Assembly: GCA_002928965.1 (NCBI GenBank)
Contig: PERU01000010.1
Coordinates: 1 to 64,000 of the forward strand
DNA length: 64,000 bases
Source of the DNA: Methylomonas sp.
GTDB lineage: Bacteria > Pseudomonadota > Gammaproteobacteria > Methylococcales > Methylomonadaceae
Direction: 5' to 3'
Numbering within the stretch: position 1 is the stretch's first letter; each line of letters starts with the position of its first letter. Of this stretch, positions 61,240 through 64,000 are shown one piece after another. The position numbers were made by a program, and so were the translations under genes. The notes under the pieces were generated by a model, which saw nothing but the letters and a program-made list of their open reading frames with translations, did no database searches and had not been told where the DNA came from.

Positions 61240-63564
61240 CTAATGTGAAGCCAAAGTATCTTTCACTACTTTTGGAGTAATAAAGATCAATAACTCCCGC
61301 TTAGTTTCATCTTTTTGAGTCTGTTTGAACATCCAGCCAACCAAAGGTAAATCGGAGATCCATGGAATGGTATTCACGACCTGAACATTATCAGCTTCGT
61401 ACACGCCACCCAAAACCAAGGTTTCTCCATCTTCCACTTGTACCATGGTTTCAACTTCGCGCTTATCAATAGCCGTGGTATTTTGGCCACCAGTGGTAAC
61501 CGGAATACCTTGAGAGTCCCGCTTGATATTCAATGACATAATTACACTGCCAGTTGGGGTAATTTGCGGAATCACTTTCAGCTCCAGAACCGCTTCTTTA
61601 AATTCTGTCTGGGTACCATTCATGCTGACCGTGGTATACGGAATCTCCAAACCTTGTTTAATGGTTGCTGGTACCCGGTCTTGCGTCATTACCCGAGGAT
61701 TGGAAACCAACTCACCTTTGCTATCTTCCTGCAAAGCAGTAATTTCAAGATTTAACAAATAATCAGCACCGCGCGCCAGTGTCAACGCTAACGACCCTCC
61801 GCTGGATGCAGCTAGCGCTGAACCTAAATCCTGTAATATTTCGGCATCCGTGATGGTTTCAGGTCCTGCCCCTCTCAAGCCAAATTCGCCACCATTACTT
61901 AAATTAGCTCTTTTGACGACACCGAACTTGGTACCAATATCCTGTGCGAATGCAGTGGTAGCGATGACGATCCGTGACTCAATCAAAACCTGCCTCACAG
62001 GAACGTCCAGTTTGGCAATCATGGCATGGATTTCTTCCAACTGCTTGGCCGTATCTTTGATTATGAGAGTATTGGTCCTGGCATCCACAATCACTGCGCC
62101 TCGGGCTGAAATCAGCCTCAGATCACCCTGTTGAGGGGCGCCAGCACCACCAACCCCGCCACCGACCTGCGCGCCGCCTAAACCTTGTGCGCCTCCAACA
62201 TTGCTGCTACACCCACCAGCCATGCCTCCGGCCATACCTCCTCCGCCAGCCATGCCGCCCCCTGCCATACCGCCTCCAGCCATGCCACCGCCTTGTGAAA
62301 CGGGCCCGCCACCTTGATTAAAATTACCTCTTCCCAACAAGACATTACATATATCGGTTGCGCGTGCGTAATTAATCTGGATATTTTCTGTTTTCAGCGG
62401 TTCCAACTGCTCGTAAATGCGTCTAGCTTCCAATTCTTTTTCTTCAAGTACCTTTATCTCTTCGGTCGGCCCAACCAGAATCACATTGCCATTTTCCCTT
62501 TTGGAAAGGCCACGCAATTTCATCACTACATCCAGAACCTGATCCCAAGGCACATCGTTGACGTGTAAGGCTATGGAACCACTCACTGAATCGGTGGTGA
62601 TAATGTTAACTTCTTTGCCTTCCTGGGTTTTGATGTGATCGGCAAGAATCATCAATACCGCTTTGACATCGATTTCCTGAAAATTCAATGACAACTTGCT
62701 ACCCACATAAGGGGTTTTTTCTTTGAGTTGCGCCTCTTTTTCTGCTGGCGTCATAGGTCTGAACTCAACCGTCAGCAAGTTATCAGCCTGATACGATGAA
62801 TAATCATAATTGGGATTATTCGGCGTGATGGTCACGGTGACGCTTTCACCATGAGGCACCGCCTCAATGAATTGAACGGGTGTGGCAAAGTCAGCCACAT
62901 CAAAGTTTTTGATTAACGATTCGGGAATATTGGTATTCAGAAAATTCAAAACCACTTTGCCGCCACTTTGCTTGGCGTCTACTACGGTATTCGGTGTTGA
63001 AAGTCCCAGTAACAGGCGACCTTCCCCATTGGGACCACGTCTGAAATCAATACTTTTGATGGCTTGTTCCGGTAGGAATTTGCTCAAAGCCGTTTGTTTT
63101 GCACTACTGCTCTGCACGATAGTATTCACGGTCGCCAATGCGCCTGCAGATTTCAGCACCACATAAAACTTGTTGCCATCGACCTTGGTTTCGTAAGGTA
63201 CTTTTTCTGTGAGATTAATCACCACCCGGGTACGTCCCGAAGCTTCCACAACATAAACGGTATTGGCAGCGCCTTGATTAATGGGAAAACTTTTTTTGGC
63301 CAGATTGCTTTTCACCCCATCAAAATCCAAAGCAATTCGGGAAGGGTTATCGGTCTGGAAAATTTTAGGCTGTACAACCGTACCGCTCATTTCCAGCTGG
63401 ATTTGTAATTGATTGCCAGCCAAAGTCGAAAATTCCAGATGGTTTATTGCCATTTCATCAGCTGAAACAGAAAAAATCTGCACGGACAAAATCAGCATTA
63501 ACAGCCACTGGTGAGCAATCTGGCCCTGTAAATATCTCATCAAATTGTTTTGCTTAGTACTCAT
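61240..63564 (-). CDS. pilQ: Type IV pilus secretin PilQ
   Basis: The protein is 774 aa. The signal peptide is followed by an AMIN domain (about 40-140), a second AMIN-like region, secretin N domains (SKLSLNFQEIDVKAVLMILA, VNDVPWDQVLDVVMKLRGLS) and a C-terminal secretin barrel (VPATIKQGLEIPYTT, ETMVQVEDGETLVLGGVYEA). It is the outer-membrane pore for type IV pili. A glycine-methionine-alanine repeat of about 35 residues (GGGMAGGGMAGGGMAGG and on) lies in an N-domain loop. It follows pilP by 13 bp. Confidence 0.96.
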   Translation of the reverse strand: MSTKQNNLMRYLQGQIAHQWLLMLILSVQIFSVSADEMAINHLEFSTLAGNQLQIQLEMSGTVVQPKIFQTDNPSRIALDFDGVKSNLAKKSFPINQGAANTVYVVEASGRTRVVINLTEKVPYETKVDGNKFYVVLKSAGALATVNTIVQSSSAKQTALSKFLPEQAIKSIDFRRGPNGEGRLLLGLSTPNTVVDAKQSGGKVVLNFLNTNIPESLIKNFDVADFATPVQFIEAVPHGESVTVTITPNNPNYDYSSYQADNLLTVEFRPMTPAEKEAQLKEKTPYVGSKLSLNFQEIDVKAVLMILADHIKTQEGKEVNIITTDSVSGSIALHVNDVPWDQVLDVVMKLRGLSKRENGNVILVGPTEEIKVLEEKELEARRIYEQLEPLKTENIQINYARATDICNVLLGRGNFNQGGGPVSQGGGMAGGGMAGGGMAGGGGMAGGMAGGCSSNVGGAQGLGGAQVGGGVGGAGAPQQGDLRLISARGAVIVDARTNTLIIKDTAKQLEEIHAMIAKLDVPVRQVLIESRIVIATTAFAQDIGTKFGVVKRANLSNGGEFGLRGAGPETITDAEILQDLGSALAASSGGSLALTLARGADYLLNLEITALQEDSKGELVSNPRVMTQDRVPATIKQGLEIPYTTVSMNGTQTEFKEAVLELKVIPQITPTGSVIMSLNIKRDSQGIPVTTGGQNTTAIDKREVETMVQVEDGETLVLGGVYEADNVQVVNTIPWISDLPLVGWMFKQTQKDETKRELLIFITPKVVKDTLASH

Positions 63565-63577
63565 GTCTATAACCTAT

Positions 63578-64000
63578 TTACTCAGCCAATGCTAACGTTG
63601 CTTGTTGTTCGCGCCAGGTACCCGGCTTGTCAGGTACGATTTCCATCAATTCAATTTTATCTTCGAGAATACGAATGATTTTGCCGTAATTTTGTCCCAT
63701 GTGATTGCCAACCTGAACACTATGGACTGTGCCATTTTTTGTCCGAATCAGTCCCCATAAGCCATTAGCATCCTTCAAAGTCCCCATCATGCGTAACGAA
63801 TCAAGTGAAAAAGCTTCCAGTTCTTCTTTTCTGCGATCGGTATCCGGCCTGATGCCACCTACGCCCGACACATCCAGTCCTTTATCGTCCTGATCTTTTT
63901 CTATGGGTTGAAATGGATCACGCAAACCTTCAGGCTGAAACACAAAGCTCTCGACAATTTTCTTCTCGGGCAAAGGTTGTATCGCAGCTTTGGGCCTTGC
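63578..64000 (-). CDS. pilP: Type IV pilus assembly protein PilP (5' end outside window)
   Basis: Only the last 141 codons are inside the window, and the frame is open to the edge. The pattern FQPEGLRDPFQPIEKD, then LRMMGTLKDANGLWGLIRTK and GNHMGQNYGKIIRI, is typical of PilP's periplasmic beta domain, which links the inner-membrane PilNO complex to PilQ. The lipoprotein signal peptide must lie beyond 64000. It is directly upstream of pilQ, the usual pilMNOPQ order. Confidence 0.94.
   Translation of the reverse strand, partial: ARPKAAIQPLPEKKIVESFVFQPEGLRDPFQPIEKDQDDKGLDVSGVGGIRPDTDRRKEELEAFSLDSLRMMGTLKDANGLWGLIRTKNGTVHSVQVGNHMGQNYGKIIRILEDKIELMEIVPDKPGTWREQQATLALAE

Noticed and set aside
62215-62310. 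Possible CRISPR-like or minisatellite array
   Set aside because: The repeats encode the glycine-rich loop of PilQ in frame, have no spacers and are too short.
1-64000. tRNA, rRNA genes, prophage or integrase genes, CRISPR arrays
   Set aside because: Looked for by eye on both strands. None were recognised in this window, though small noncoding RNAs could be missed.

Overview
This window comes from a gammaproteobacterial (type I, Methylococcales) methanotroph. The key evidence is a complete particulate methane monooxygenase operon, pmoCAB, on the minus strand (33831-36783), with its copper ligands conserved. The PmoA sequence looks most like the Methylobacter/Methylomonas group. That genus-level placement comes from memory of the family and was not tested by alignment.

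Layout. (1) 1-3094 is an accessory, decayed segment. It holds a small cytochrome c, an L7/L12-like membrane protein, two broken exported-protein genes (one split by a 158-bp miniature transposon with a clean CTAG target duplication) and several palindromic repeats. (2) 3095-4981 is a TonB-dependent receptor. (3) 5278-21578 is an aryl polyene (APE) biosynthetic cluster, all on the plus strand and mostly translationally coupled. It encodes two ketosynthases, a chain-length-factor-like protein, a ketoreductase, two hotdog dehydratase domains (one fused to the AMP ligase), two ACPs, two acyltransferases, a glycosyltransferase, an MIO aromatic ammonia lyase, a thioesterase, a LolA-like carrier and an MMPL exporter. 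A foreign-looking gene of unknown function sits inside it (11863-12603). (4) 21636-33690 holds mixed housekeeping genes: a SCO/di-haem peroxidase fusion, a PfkB kinase, the ydbH-ynbE-ydbL envelope-bridge genes, an oxidoreductase, a DMT exporter, two tandem MacB-type permeases without an ATPase, a ComFB protein, citrate synthase and a lipoprotein. (5) 33831-36929 is pmoCAB with a recognisable sigma70 promoter, an intercistronic stem-loop and a terminator. (6) 37571-49677 is a run of minus-strand genes that looks like a metal-handling region. It encodes a response regulator and sensor kinase, an Asp-box lipoprotein with a CSCC motif, CopC, a lipoprotein, a HupE/UreJ-2 protein, a small helical secreted protein, a HupE with a long C-terminal extension, a TonB receptor, a second HupE/UreJ-2 protein and an exported protein. 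(7) 49749-58745 holds NfeD/SPFH genes and the MoxR-DUF58-transglutaminase set. That set is split by a di-haem cytochrome gene, pseudogene debris and an IS66-like miniature element. (8) 58859-64000 holds a MarR regulator, ubiK, comM, pilQ and the start-truncated pilP.

How it fits together. pMMO needs copper, and the metal region starts about 0.8 kb upstream of pmoC. CopC, PmoB, both HupE/UreJ-2 proteins and the TonB receptor are all predicted to begin, once processed, with histidine, a common copper ligand. I therefore read region 6 as a candidate copper (or other metal) sensing and uptake system. This is an inference from gene content, not an established system. The APE cluster probably makes an outer-membrane aryl polyene pigment.
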